Source of the DNA: Glebionis coronaria
Taxonomy: Eukaryota; Streptophyta; Magnoliopsida; Asterales; Asteraceae
Length of the DNA stretch: 64,000 nt
Assembly: GCA_025667525.1 (NCBI GenBank)
Contig: CM046880.1
Location: 599,387,452-599,451,451 of the forward strand
Reading direction: 5' to 3'
Shown here piece by piece: positions 44,101 through 57,809 of this stretch. Each line of letters starts with the position of its first letter. The first letter of the stretch is position 1. The notes under the pieces are model-generated. The model did not search any database. It was not told where the DNA came from and saw only the letters and a program-made list of their open reading frames with translations. Made by a program: the position numbers and the translations under genes.

Positions 44101-47097
44101 ATGTCTTTAGTGAAATAGAGACAATACATTAATGTCTTACTTTATATTATACGTCTTCCAAGACTTTATGTTTGTGACTTTATTCAATAAATCATAAACA
44201 TGTATAACTAAAGTAAATCATGAACACCACTAGGTTTCATTCATCTTTTCAAGTTAATTCACTCCTATACTATTATATGAACACCACTAGGTTTCATTAG
44301 TAGTACAAGATTACTTTATGTATCTTATGTCATTCCAGGAATTAGTCCATTTTAAGAAACTTCAAAACATTCCACGCCCGATCATACGACATGTGGATAT
44401 TTTACCCTTTAGTTTACAATTTAGTCCAAGCTCTTATATGACTAAATCAAAACAACAAGTGTTTCTTAAAGTGAATGATATATATACTTTTAAGTAGTCT
44501 TTTAATCATACTGACACATGATCTAAATATTAATTAGATTGTTTAATCTCTTATCTTAAGAGAATCATATCTTTATGAGTTGTTTCTTGCACACAATGTT
44601 CATTTCTCCCACTTGTGCATGGAACAACCTCATATATAAGATAAACATCACGTCTAACGTTCGTCTATACAAAATATGATTGTGCCACATATATTAGCTT
44701 TTACAAGTAGATGTAGAACCACTTAATCAACAAGAATCAGTACATAACTATCTTTGAAGATATTAGTGTCAACAATTCGAAAGTAATTATCTTAGGACAT
44801 ACTAAAGATAACATGGGTTATTACCAAGACAACAAAGCTTGTAACTCCCACTGACTTAGAGAATGTTTTAATAGACTCAAAATCAGTAATACAACATAAT
44901 TCTCCCACTGAACTTGACAACATTGAAAATGTTTCATAATCGGTGAAAATAATTAGTGTTGTGTTTACTTTCTTACACTTTTGAAAAACACATTCGCAAC
45001 AATTACTGATAGTGTTTAAGAGTGTACTCTACTTCGTAAATGATGACTTATCCATCAAATGCTTTTAACTTGAAAGACTTGACATGCAATTTCTTCCTTA
45101 ATAGGTCTACCAACCCCAAAATGGTATGTAGTGCCTATAAATGGTCAAAGCACAACTATTAGACAAATATGCTAGTTTGCCTTATAACCAATTTGTGGTA
45201 ACTTTTAATAACTCAAAATATGCCCTTTTCTTAACTATTAAAGTTTGCTATGAGTTACAGATTTGAATTTAACATTTCTAAAATCCTTATTACTCCTTCT
45301 TTACTCATGAAAAAGAGTTTTAGGTTTATCTTTCATTTGTAAATTGACTCTATCCTCAACCATACGGTTTGTAGATCAATAAATGAATAAACCACGTTTA
45401 CGGTGTAACGTTGCATTAATACATTTGCAAAAGAATTTACAAAATTCAATTTTAGTATTTTCGATAATACCATTCAAGAAAATAAAATTACCCCGGTAAT
45501 AATAACCATAGTATTTTCCTTGAAAACTAGAATCCAAATTGACATAATTTCATCACATCAGTTGATCTGCTAGTAATGAAAGTATTCAAGATGGTAACTT
45601 GTCGAACAATGATCGACAAACAAATTTGCAATTTCTAGATTTTTAAGGGATTTACATTGCCAAAAGTCATTTTGCATTGTAAACATGTTTCATCCCTTCT
45701 TTATGCCTTAAGTTTCCAGATCTCACTGAGTAACTCAATTAAGTCGACTAATCTAAAGAACGTAAAACCTTCATGTGCAATCTTATTCAGTCATGAAGTT
45801 TTCTCTCCATTACAACATCGTCCGATATCTTATATGACAACAATTGTAACTTCAAGTGTTCGTCAATTAGAGGGCATATGACGTAAATTTTAGGGTATAG
45901 ATTTTGGTGTCAAAATCATGTATGGAGAAGCATGCATACATCTCCATAACATAAGTTTAATAAAACATTTAGTATACTTTGTTGAGACTAAAAGTTCATC
46001 ATATACTTGTAAGTTGAGGTATTGGTTAAACCAATTAAAGATTTTACACACAACTAAATTCACACCGTACTTTTTCTAGAACTTAGTTATAGCACAAAGC
46101 AATAACCTTATTCATTGTGTTTCGGATGTGAATTAATGTAGTTAAATCAACCTTAAAGAATTATACCAATAACAACCGTAGGTAATTCCAATTTTGACGC
46201 ACAGGCGAGCCGGGAATATGGTCAGCGCTGAAGCATAACACCTCCTTCCTTAACCGGGTACATGACCAGCGGTGCGTTATACCCACTTTATAGTTTGTCA
46301 AAATTGAGTAGGCCGTTAAGTTGCTATTGCAATTCTAATCAACGCAAATCATATGTAATTTAGATCTAAAAACAATTCATTTATTTAATATGATTTAGTC
46401 CATATTAATTTTTCTTGTAAAAATTACCCTTGTTTACAACATACAATTAAAATAAAAACGTATGAAAACAAGTAGGTACAAAAAAACTAAATCATAAACA
46501 CATAATAACAATTTATATGTGCAATAAATAAATCAAATAGCCACATGCATACGATTTATTCAATAAATAATATCAAATCTAGGTTTTTATATACATATAA
46601 AAGTCTTCCCTAATTTTAGATTTATTGAATCCAATAAAGCATGTAGCAAAAAACGTAACAATTACTACATAAAACATATGATCCATGAAAAACATGCATG
46701 TTCATCACGGATCTCCCTCATATCTTAACAATTAAATCTCTATGGATCGAAACATGAATTTACACAACATAACGATTAATCATGCAATTCATCAAAATTC
46801 CACCCAAATCACTTAACAATTTAATTAAATCACTACGGATCGTAACCACGCATGACATAACAATTAATTCATGCATACATCTAAAGTTAATTATCATGTA
46901 ATTTTAGGGTTTACAAAAAAAAATATTTTTTAAAAAAAAAATTCGGCATAGCCGATTTTAAAAATAATAAAAAAAACAAAACCCTAATTTTTATAAAACC
47001 TAAAAAACAACATGTAATTTTTAACACAAATCAATATTAGTTAAAAAACTTTAGATCTTGATAATCATAATCATGTTAAAACGGCTCTCGATGCCAC
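41110..47097 (-). other. LARD internal region, non-coding
   Basis: AT-rich with no supported ORF. CTCCCACT (minus AGTGGGAG) recurs at 41111, 42813, 43549, 44606, 44845 and 44902, copying the core of the purine tract. One GC-richer block at 46189-46306 is bounded by CAATTTTGAC and its complement GTCAAAATTG. Six-kilobase conserved non-coding interiors are typical of LARDs, whose proteins come from autonomous partners. Confidence 0.7.
46189..46306 (-). ncRNA. Candidate structured RNA (packaging/dimerisation signal) in the LARD
   Basis: The 10-bp inverted pair CAATTTTGAC (46189-46198) and GTCAAAATTG (46297-46306) encloses a GC-rich block with AGGCGAGCCGGGAATATGG, CAGCGCTG and GGTGCGTTATACCC, the best structured segment of an otherwise AT-rich interior. 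It lies about 0.8-0.9 kb downstream of the primer site on the transcribed strand, a plausible place for a leader packaging element. No known RNA family was recognised. Confidence 0.35.
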
Positions 47098-47894
47098 TGT
47101 TGGTTTATATAGTTCATAACAATTATTTAAAACCCTAATATGGATCAAAGAACGCATAGCGGAAGCGATTAACAAGATCATTAATTTAACACAATTATAT
47201 TAATCAAGTTTAGGGTTACATACCTTTATCCTAGCAAGATCCACAAGACGACGGAACGAACGGCAACTAGGGTTTATCACGAACACCACCAAGAATATAA
47301 TCTAAAGGAAGATTATATCACGTTCTTGTACACACGTAATACGGCGAGTTAACCGTGAGTCTAGCACGAACAAACCGAGCTTCAACGCTTATAGAATATC
47401 TACCCAACAACCCTAGAGAGGGGCTAGGACTAGATATATTTTAAATAGAAGAATCGAAAACCAAAACCCTAAAATAGGGGTGTTTGGTCGGCCATCAAGA
47501 GGGACAAGAAAGAGGGATGTGGTGAAAAATTATGAAGACCTTGGATGTTTATATAGGCTTAACAAAACTTGTTCTCCGAGCTAAACACCAATTAGGAAAG
47601 AAAATCTTTCCTCCTTCCTTTTTTCTCCTTTAGGCCGATGCCCCATAAGGCCCAATTAAGGCTGCCGGAACTTTTCCGTTTTCCTTCTTTTAGCTTCTAT
47701 TTAATTCCATAACGGTCGTTATAACTTAACTTTTATTTATCAACGATCGTTAGTTAAGCTTTGGTTTGATTTAATAAATATATATATAAAATATATTTAA
47801 TAAATAAATTAACCCTTTACGTTATGTGTGCAATCCCGTGATCCCGAGTTCGATCCTATCTCACGACTATTAATTTTAAGTCCATAAACTTTCA
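47098..47894 (-). repeat. LARD LTR, right (5' LTR of the minus-strand element)
   Basis: 797 bp; substitutions against the left copy include GAATCGAAAACC, CTCCGAGCT and GCCGATGCCC. Confidence 0.93.
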
Positions 47895-47938
47895 ATTAAT
47901 GCAAGAAGAAACCATAAGTAGAGTAAGCATAGACAAAC

Positions 47939-48019
47939 CTGCTTCTTTCCTTGCTTGGAAAGACCTAATTGAGTGAGAATTTGCTTTAGTTCTCTGATCC
48001 AAAAATGTGATAGTTTCTC
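47939..48019 (-). pseudogene. SIZ1-like SAP-domain exon (isolated)
   Basis: An 81-nt exon with acceptor CGTGTAG and donor GTTTGT codes EKLSHFWIRELKQILTQLGL then SKQGKKQ. It matches the SAP-domain start of the plant SUMO E3 ligase SIZ1 (LxYFRIKELKDVLTQLGLSK). The next SIZ1 exon was not found to its left, where the LARD begins 45 bp away, nor left of the LARD. The preceding exon to the right is not certain. It is either a captured fragment or the relic of a locus split by the LARD. Confidence 0.65.
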
Positions 48020-50757
48020 CTACACGATATAAATAAGGTATAAACATAAACATAAATCCAAACACAAAAACATTCCAAGGAAGTAAATTTAAACATATGG
48101 GCTAAGTATAGTTAGGTAAGTCATTCTCTCAAGAAGACTAAAGTTAATTCATAGCAAAACATAAATATATCTCAAAATCAACACTAGAATCCCGTTTATG
48201 AAATATTAAAACTCCAATACAAATTGTATACACATCGTATTTACCATACCCACAAGTTGACCTAAACACCTATCTTTTTTCATTACTAATTAGGAGTAAT
48301 TTTATATTATGTATGACAAACTTTGGATAACGTCATAACATAAGTAAATGACTTCAAAACCGACGACTGTCTAACCAAACATTAAATCACGTGGGAAATC
48401 ATTGTTAGGAAGACCAATGAGGTTGTATACGTGTATGCTATATTAGGATTTAGGACTCTTTGTGACACTAATCATCTTACACTCTTCGAACCCAGTTCAC
48501 TCAAGCAAACAGTTCACAAAAAACAGATCACATAAATCAGAATATTCAAGCTGGTCAGACGAATAATATTTAAATGTACATCATGATAATAAACTTTACA
48601 TTCAAGTCATAAACACTATATCTTACTCGTGTCATCTCATGTAATTCTTCTCAGTATTCTATGTATATTCCAGAAATACTCATAAGTTTTCTTAGTAGTA
48701 TTTCAATTCAAAGTACCAAGCTCATATAACCAATAATATGCTACTCACAAAATATTATAAAAAGCAAACTCACTTGGATATCTTACGTATCTACACTGGT
48801 TGTCTTTGCGATCTGTGCCAAATCTGTACACCAACAAAAAGCTAAATTTGTTAGCCACTCAATTGAAAATAAAATATCAGTATTTAAATGTATAATCTTT
48901 CGGACATGTATGCAACCATAGCCACTAGTAAACTAGCAACAGCTTATTAATAATAACTATTTCTTTGTTCTCTATCATGCTTGGCATATCATATATCTAT
49001 TCATATAATATTCCCAAATGATGCAAAAAAATGCAGTTACTTACTACCAAGTAGACATGTTAATGACTTGTAAGGTTATTATACTTGGGCTGCAACTTCC
49101 AATTCAAACAGATTACGGTCTAATGAAACCACATCGATCTAGTCAACGCCTAATATGAAATGTATTAGGCTGATGAGAAAACAAAGAATATTGACCACGA
49201 TTCACATGTGCTGGTAAAAACAGTGGACCAGTAGATCTATTAAGCGCACAAGCAGTAGATTATCTACTAAGCGCACATAGTTTTTATTCTATACATAGTC
49301 CCTATCGAAATTTTTTATCTTTCCCTTAAGAGGTAATCTGATTATATTCACTCAGAACCATAAAATTTAGATATATTTCATTGTAGTCAAATGATCTCGT
49401 ATGACATTACTCAATTTTTTCTAACCAGTGATACGTTACTTTCTTGCTTATAACATTATGAGATGTACACACACAAACACGAAGGCGAAAAAAATTTTCG
49501 TTCAAACATTAACTTTTTGAATTCTTATTCCCACGTGTATGTATTATTTTCAGCAAGCTTAAATTTATTCACATATGTTGCTACTTAAAAGGATATTTTC
49601 AACTTTATTGGACTTTATTCCACTCAAATAATCTCTATGTTTTACCATTTGGCTAACGAAATCACTTCTAAATGCGTTGAGTACCAACATCCAACCATTT
49701 TGAGCTTTACTACAAGATTATTAGCTTATGCACATCAGACCTAACAATACTACAACTAAAACCTGACGATATCCAACGTAATAAGCACACTTTAAATGAG
49801 ACTATTAAAAACTAATTATTGTGTTTGACGATTATAGTCAAACATATACAATCTCATAATAGAACGAACCTATGCTTGAATTCATCTACTATGTGGCTAT
49901 ACAAGAGTAATTCATATCCAAAAAAAATTCCACTTGAATGCACATCAATCACAATAAAACATTTTACCAAACACTTGAGCCATAGCTACTAATGCGTTCA
50001 CCGAAGCATTTCATCAAACACTTTGCGCACACGTTAAAAAAGTCACACATATTAAATTAAACATTGATTAGATCATTTTATTAGACTAGTATCAAAATAA
50101 CAATAAAACTATATAACAATTATGAGACCGAATTGATGAGGATACCTTTTCGATTGAGAATTAAGGTTACGGTGCCGCGGTTGTTGAACCACCGAAGCAA
50201 TTTTGATGTAGATTGTTTCCCCGTTAGCATCGTCTTCCGAAAGATCTAAAGTTCTCCATCCCACAATGAATACTCGTAGTTGGCAAAATATTATACCAAA
50301 GTAAAAGTGTTCAACTTTGATCAAAGGTTTAAGATCTTTTTTAGAGAAACATTAGATTGAAAGTAAAAGAACAAGAAGAAAGAGAAACAACAAAGAAGAG
50401 GGCATTTTTGTCATTTCATCATTTTGATAATATAATAAAATATTATGATGGGACATATGTCATAAATAGAGTGGTGCATTTGTGCATACCCAAGTATGTC
50501 AAAATCTTTTGTGATGACCATTTAGTGAGATCATGGGTGTTTTTTTACCATTTTCGTCCTTTTCCCCTTACTAAATCTTATAGAATCTTTCAAAATCGTA
50601 CTTGTAGATCTTACAAGATCTTACCAAATCTCAATCAAATCTATCCATATATAACAAAAATCTACCTAAGATTTTATCTTATCCTAACTAGATATTCTGA
50701 TAAATTTTTATGAACTATCATTCTCATGATCGCATGTATTTAAATGTACCAAGTATT
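48020..50757. other. Intergenic/intron-like sequence, no gene supported
   Basis: AT-rich. A small GC-richer patch at 50150-50300 (minus frame with LDLSEDDANGETIYIKIASV) might be a leader or first exon of the SIZ1-like remnant, but no family match can be given. A possible mini-exon lies near 48790-48825 (minus ATCGCAAAGACAACCAG). Confidence 0.35.

Positions 50758-50760
<3 letters not shown>

Positions 50761-50796
<36 letters not shown>
50761..50796. repeat. (TA)18 microsatellite
   Basis: Uninterrupted TA dinucleotides. Confidence 0.95.
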
Positions 50797-51972
<1,176 letters not shown>

Positions 51973-52014
51973 AGAAGAGGTATGCTAAATCATATCCATG
52001 TCATCACCTTACTA

Positions 52015-52245
52015 TATTCATAATATTTTTTTTATTTTTTATTTTTTTATTTTTTATGGATTTTCCATTTTTACTTTGGTATAATGAATTTTCTGTTTTA
52101 TTTTTTTAATGAATTTTCGTGTGTGTTTTTTTGTAAGGAATTTTTTAAAAAAAAGAATATACCTTGGCAAGAATTGAACATAGGATCTCATGGGATTTTG
52201 TGAGATTAATATGCATGCCTAACCACTAAGGCAACTCAACTTTTG
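52015..52245 (-). mobile_element. tRNA-derived SINE-like element
   Basis: On the minus strand GTTGAGTTGCCTTAGTGGTT at the head resembles a polymerase III A box (TRGCNNAGYNGG), and GATCCTATGTTCAATTCTTG further on resembles a B box (GGTTCRANTCC). An A/T-rich tail follows. No target duplication was confirmed. Confidence 0.4.
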
Positions 52246-52510
52246 GTTAAAATCTTTCACGTTAACATAATTAAACACATATTAACTTATTAATTTCTGC
52301 GTCATTACTACGTTTTTATTAACTGTTACTAAAGTTTTTTTTTCTATTTTGGTGTGAAGTTTTCTAATCGTTAGTTACTATAATTTTTTAGTTACTATGA
52401 TTTTTTTATACCAATACCAAGGATGAAAGTAACCCTGCGATAATCATACTGTAATCCATGTCATGTATAAGGGATTTTGCGGTAACCTAAATTATTATTG
52501 TAACGTTTGC

Positions 52511-53475
52511 AGATGGATATGAAGCTTTTAAGAACCACCATGAACCCTACTCCATCTCCATCTGATAGACAAAAAATGCAGGTCGATTTGAAGAGTTCAC
52601 GATGATAAGGTACACTTATTTATTTTTTGTAATTTATTATTTAGTCTGCAACTTTTGAATTTAAACCCTAATAAGTTCACTGATGCACAAAAAATATGCA
52701 CTTTTGAAAATCAATTGTTATTGCTCTAGATTGACCAAGATTGCTAAAAGAATTCAACATTGTAATGTATATTTTATTTGTGTTGGTGATGTGCATAAAC
52801 AACCACCTGAAGTGTTGCGCCATAGTTTCCAAAGATCACACCATCGTATATCTTCTTCATGTAAGAGACTTCAATAATATGTAGGTACTCCTTTTTTCAA
52901 ACCCTTAATAATGAACTTTGTTTTACGGAGTATTTGTGTAGTCATGACTATCTTATATTTTAATTTTTGTGTATGATTAATTGTGAATTATTTGTAATGA
53001 AGGTAGCTCTTGATTTATATGTTTTACTTATAAATGTTAATTAGATCTACCTGCTTATATCATTTTGGCAGCTCAACTGGATAGTGCTCTCAAGGGAGCA
53101 TTGCTAGCAGAAAACAGAAAGAACATTGTAAAAGGCGGAGTGTATAGGAAGGCTAAGGGTGCCCTTCTTAGTGCATTTGAGGCATAGTGTGAAAAAGAAG
53201 AACCTTTTGAGGTAATATGGTTGTGTTTTACACCATCGTTTTATGTTTCTGATGAGTGTTTCATGACTATGTTTCAGGAAGCACAAATGCGTTAAACAAG
53301 ACTAACAAAGCTTGGATGTTTGGATGCTATCACCCGACTAATAATATGGTTTAGGTTCTTAGATGATTTTTTTTCAAATCAATTTAATCATGTTTTAATG
53401 TAATATATTTGGTTGTGTTTTTTACAGGTACGTGGAAGGATGGGGATTACGAGAGTTGTGGGAACAATGGGACAG
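52511..53475 (+). pseudogene. Exon-like fragments of an unrecognised gene
   Basis: Several stretches sit between plausible splice sites: after GTTTGCAG, ATGGATATGAAGC (MDMKLLRTTMNPTPSPSDRQ); after TTGGCAG, a frame with LDSALKGALLAENRKNIVKG and VYRKAKGALLSAFEA then a TAG; after GTTTCAG, AQMR with a stop; after TTTTACAG, VRGRMGITRVVGTMGQTVVP. They read like decayed exons of one or more genes, but no family is recognised. Confidence 0.35.
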
Positions 53476-53829
53476 ACGGTGGTACCCGTGGTAATGAATA
53501 ATTACTTTGATTTTATAGTTTCATACTTCTAGCAAGTTTTTTCATGGTATCTAAGTGCAATCAGTGACAACAAGATTTTCTGAAGGAGTAACATCAATAA
53601 AGGTGGTATGATCATAGCTCTGCCAAACCCTAATGGTCGTGTCGTTGGATCAGCCTGTTCTCTCGTGCTAATGTAAGATATGGCATATAAGATTAAGGTT
53701 TTGCTAATGATATTGGTCTCATTACAATGACATTTGAATGACGTTAAACTGTTATTCTGGCAACCTATAGAAGCCGGCGCTAGTAATGGTGATGCAAAGG
53801 TCAACATGATATGCAGAAAAAGATATTTC

Positions 53830-54035
53830 CCACGTAACGCACATACAACGTGTATGAAGCTCCATTACGCTGACTTAAACAGATGCGTCATCTCTGCACC
53901 ATTAGATTGAAAAAATTTCCCCGGATGAGATCTATAACTTGGCTGGTCAATCACATGTGGCTGTGAGTTTCAAAATACCTGATTATACTGCTGATGCTGT
54001 TGCTACTGGGAGTTTGAGGTTGTTGGAAGCGTTGA
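53830..54035 (+). pseudogene. GDP-mannose 4,6-dehydratase fragment
   Basis: Pieces in order are RNAHTTCMKLHYADL (near 53840-53880) and, after shifts and a stop, [20 protein letters not shown] with [18 protein letters not shown] to about 54032. They match the region of plant GMD (MUR1 family) around the [18 protein letters not shown] signature. The catalytic YxxxK and the Rossmann start are absent. GMD converts GDP-mannose in the first step of GDP-fucose synthesis; this piece cannot do so. Confidence 0.7.
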
Positions 54036-54829
54036 TTATTTTTGTTGTTTGTTTAATCAATGATTTTCGGTTGATTTTCTTGAAAAAAATAACCTATAGT
54101 AAATTTTGCTCAGGTATTATTTTTTGAAACATTGGTTGTATGCTAACACGGAGTTTGGGATTGCTTAATAAAACACTATTTGGTATAACAGATAAGAAGT
54201 TTTAACGATGGCGATCTACTGCATTCAACAGTCGTGCAGATGCATAGAAGTTAGATCGTACACCATCGCTTGATAAAGTACTTTAAGTAATTAAGATAAA
54301 TCCAAGATTTTGGCGCGGAGATGTCATGGAGGTAATAATATATAATTCTCCTTTGTGTAATTTCCAATCAAATAATTTGTTTTCTTTATACGTTAGGTCT
54401 GTTGATTGCAGTTGCGATATATAATTATTGAAACCGTTGGTAGCTGTGACATCTTGGAGTTAAAAATATTTCAGATGAGTGATTCAGTAGGATGAAGTGA
54501 GCAAAGTAGAGTCGACAACGAAAATACAGGTAACCTATAGCAAAACAATGGCAATATACTTCCGAATGATAAGCTACCTTATATGTCACTTTTTGGGCCG
54601 GTTTGATATTGTTTCTTTATTAAGCTCAATCTGGTCATGCTTATAGACAGTAATGGTAACCACAACAAACAACAGGTCTACTTACAACGCATTGGTTTAA
54701 TTATCTTCAAAATAAATTATGTTTCTTTCTTTGTAAAAATAATATGTGACTTTTAACTATTCTCGAGCAACAAATGCATGACTTATGTCTTTGATTATTG
54801 TCGACGTATAGTCGGTATAAGCCTGACCT

Positions 54830-55160
54830 AACATGCGTGCGACCCAAGAGGCCCGTAACCCAATAGGCCCGTGGCCCATACACCTTACTTATCTTTCAAG
54901 AAACCCTACTCCTATAAATACAAGGGTGGGGGGCTCATTCTATATCAGGTTATCTCCTCTAAACACACCTCTTTTACAATATATCATCACAATACTAACT
55001 TGACCGTCAGAGGTGGACCCCGGGGCTCCGGCCTCGGATCCACGGCTAACCGGTTCTTTTATTGTTTGCAGCATCACTCGGGACCAGGAAGCACGACGAA
55101 CGTCCCAGGAGAGTCGTTGAACCAGTCTTGCCAAACTATGCTTCAACAAGTTAGCGCCAT
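54830..55160 (+). mobile_element. Gypsy-type LTR remnant with primer site
   Basis: A promoter-like stretch (ACCCTACTCCTATAAATACAAG at 54903-54924, quoted in part) precedes CTTGACCGTCAGAGG, CCCCGGGGCTCCGGCC and a TTCAACA end. TTAGCGCCATCCGTGAGACC follows, resembling the TTGGCGCCAACCGTGGGACC junction after many plant Ty3/gypsy LTRs. There is no internal gag-pol downstream. The outer left border is unclear (near 54770-54830). Confidence 0.55.
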
Positions 55161-55239
55161 CCGTGAGACCCAACACAAATTTTGTCCCGTGTTCTCACGC
55201 TACGAGCCAAAATCAGTCATGAATATTGGTAAATCTTAA

Positions 55240-56700
55240 ACCCTCGTGTTTGTCTGTTGCATCATGCATGTGATTTAATTTGATATTTTATTAAATGCGG
55301 CTGTGGTACAAAAATCAATATTTTGGCCGTGTTTCACTTATCAGTACCCTCCATTCACTTTGATATTCCTTATCAAGGAAAGATATTTGAATCTTTTTAA
55401 TATGTTACGCTAGAAACTTATTTTTTCATTCAACTAGAGTTATAATGGGTATTTAACTATTCTCGAGTATTACGCGGATAATATGCTTTATGAATATTAT
55501 TTCATGTAAATAAAATATTTGCATAGTCGGATAATACGTTGCTATGGTAATAAAAAATGTATGTTTCTCTTTTGATGGTCGCACTATTTCGAAAACTTGA
55601 ACATATTTTGTCATTTATCCGCGGTCGTGGATCCCGTTCATCTGCGGTAGACCTCGCCCCTCGGCGATAATCTGTACGATCAGATAATATTTTGTTTTTC
55701 GGTGTCGCGGGTATAGGTCCATCCCTCCGCAATATTCCACAACCAGACATATATTTTGTATTTTAATAAAAGATATTACTAAGATTTTTTAAAATTTTTG
55801 ACAAGATTTTATCAATATGTTTTAAATTTATAAAAAATATTATGTATATTTTTTAAATTGACGAAAGATATTCCTATATCTTCTAAAATATTATCGATAT
55901 TTTTTTCTAAAAAAACAAAAAAAAACCCTTCATTTTCATGCGCCTATATTTAGGTAACCAAAGTTACCAAATAATCTTGTACCTATGATGTCTCAGAATA
56001 AGTGTTTTTTTGATTTAATAAATGTGTTTAGTAAACTGGGCGGTTATAATCGGAGTTAAATGGATGCATTGTTTCATATGATCTAAGTAGTAAAAACACA
56101 TTGATTGGCTAAATCAGCACATCATAAGCACCTACGACGCTTGTAGCCTAATTTGTAAGCGCATGTTTAGGGATAGTGATTCAGGCTTATTGCACTTACG
56201 TGTTTACATATAAAGGTAAAGATTTGACATATCTTTTGACTAAAAAAAAGGCTCACTCATTCGGGAATATTTTTTATTTTTTCTTCGGGGTGATGAGTCG
56301 CGTCCTTCCGTGTTAGTCTGTAAGTTCGGATATATTTGTTTAATTAATAATAAATATTTCGCATATCTTTTCAGTTAATAAAAAGATATTATCTATCTTT
56401 TAATTGGGTAAGGATATATTCTGATATTTTTTGGAATTTATAAAAAATATCACACATATCATTTAAAATACTAGTAAAAGATATTATTTTTCTTTTAAAT
56501 TTGACAAAAGTATATCCTTATACTTTTTAAATGGATAATATATTATTCATATCTTTTAAATAGGTAGTAAGATATTACCTATATTTTTAACTAATAAAAG
56601 ATATTACCTATATCTTTTGTATTCAGAAAATGTGATCAATATTTCTTCTATTAATAAAATTATTACATATATCTTTTAAATCCATAAAAGATATTACATA
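55240..56700. repeat. Degenerate AT-rich repeats of about 30-40 bp
   Basis: Variants of AATAAAAGATATTACCTATA followed by CTTTTAAAT recur irregularly at about 55765-55905 and 56380-56700. A GC-richer island at 55615-55745 (GCGGTCGTGGATCCCG, GCGGGTATAGGTCCATCCC) may be retroelement debris. No gene. Confidence 0.55.
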
Positions 56701-56702
56701 TA

Positions 56703-57201
<499 letters not shown>

Positions 57202-57757
57202 TGTTGTGTTATGAATTTAATGCGAAAACAAAGCGGAACTTGTTGATCCCAAACTTAGATCGATTTAGCTTTATGTATACGACATTAGATCAAGTAATAC
57301 ACTTAGAGAAACCTTTGTATATGTTTATGATAATCTAAGTGTTATGCGGAATTAACACTTAAACAAGAACACACAATAATATAAACAAACTTTCACTTTG
57401 ATTAATGATATCAAACTTGCTTACAATGAAAGTAGTTTACGAATAAAAACTTATATAAAACAACAACCTAAAGGTCTTCTTTTATAGACATAAGAAGCCT
57501 TGTACAATAATCTACGTATCAGCTATTCTAGGTAAAGATAAATATAGAAAATACATTGTTGTTCCTATCTTTACTAGAAGTAATCTAGAATACAATAAAC
57601 GTGTAGAGTATATCTTCCATCAGTGCTTGTCTTCAATGTATCAACGCTTGACTTTGTCTTGTCAACACTTGAGCTGTCAACGCTTGTATTGCTCTTGTCA
57701 ACGCTTGTTTTACTCTTGTCAGCGCTCAAGTGATCTGTCCTTAATTTATTCCCAACA
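57202..57757 (-). repeat. Copia 3' LTR
   Basis: 556 bp with TGTTG...CAACA ends (plus strand TGTTGTGTTATGAATTTAAT to TTTATTCCCAACA). On the minus strand it begins TGTTGGGAATAAATTAAGG. It contains the six-fold motif cluster at 57619-57731. Confidence 0.85.
57619..57731 (-). promoter_or_regulatory. Six-copy GTCAACGCTTG motif cluster in the LTR
   Basis: CAGTGCTTGTCTT, TCAACGCTTGACTT, GTCAACACTTGAG, GTCAACGCTTGTA, GTCAACGCTTGTT and GTCAGCGCTCAAG occur about every 15-22 bp. Their place early in the LTR (U3) suggests a cis-acting transcriptional role, by analogy with multi-copy motifs in other copia LTRs. Confidence 0.5.
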
Positions 57758-57809
57758 ATCCTCCCCTAAACTTGATATCCACTCTTATGATCAAGTTTCT
57801 GAATAAACA

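Larger units (their letters stand above)
40315..47894 (-). mobile_element. Young LARD: 7.6 kb LTR element without coding capacity
   Basis: Two direct repeats of 795 and 797 bp (40315-41109, 47098-47894) run TGTTGGTT to ACTTTCA and are flanked by ATTAA at 40310-40314 and 47895-47899. On the minus strand the primer site TGGCATCGAGAGCC (47082-47096) resembles the initiator-Met site, and the purine tract AAGTGGGAGC abuts the other LTR at 41110. By eye the LTRs differ at three bases plus one 2-bp TA change, so the insertion is recent. The 5.99 kb interior has no ORF longer than 74 codons and no gag or pol motif. The Tork/copia-like purine tract suggests a copia partner. Confidence 0.92.

Noticed and set aside
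50109..50324. 71-codon minus frame as a gene
   Set aside because: No recognisable family and no supported splice partners; only mentioned as a possible leader exon.
53600..53680. Possible AT-hook (AHL) PPC domain piece, IIALPNPNGRVVG
   Set aside because: The match is too short and the flanking frame does not continue the domain, so no call was made.
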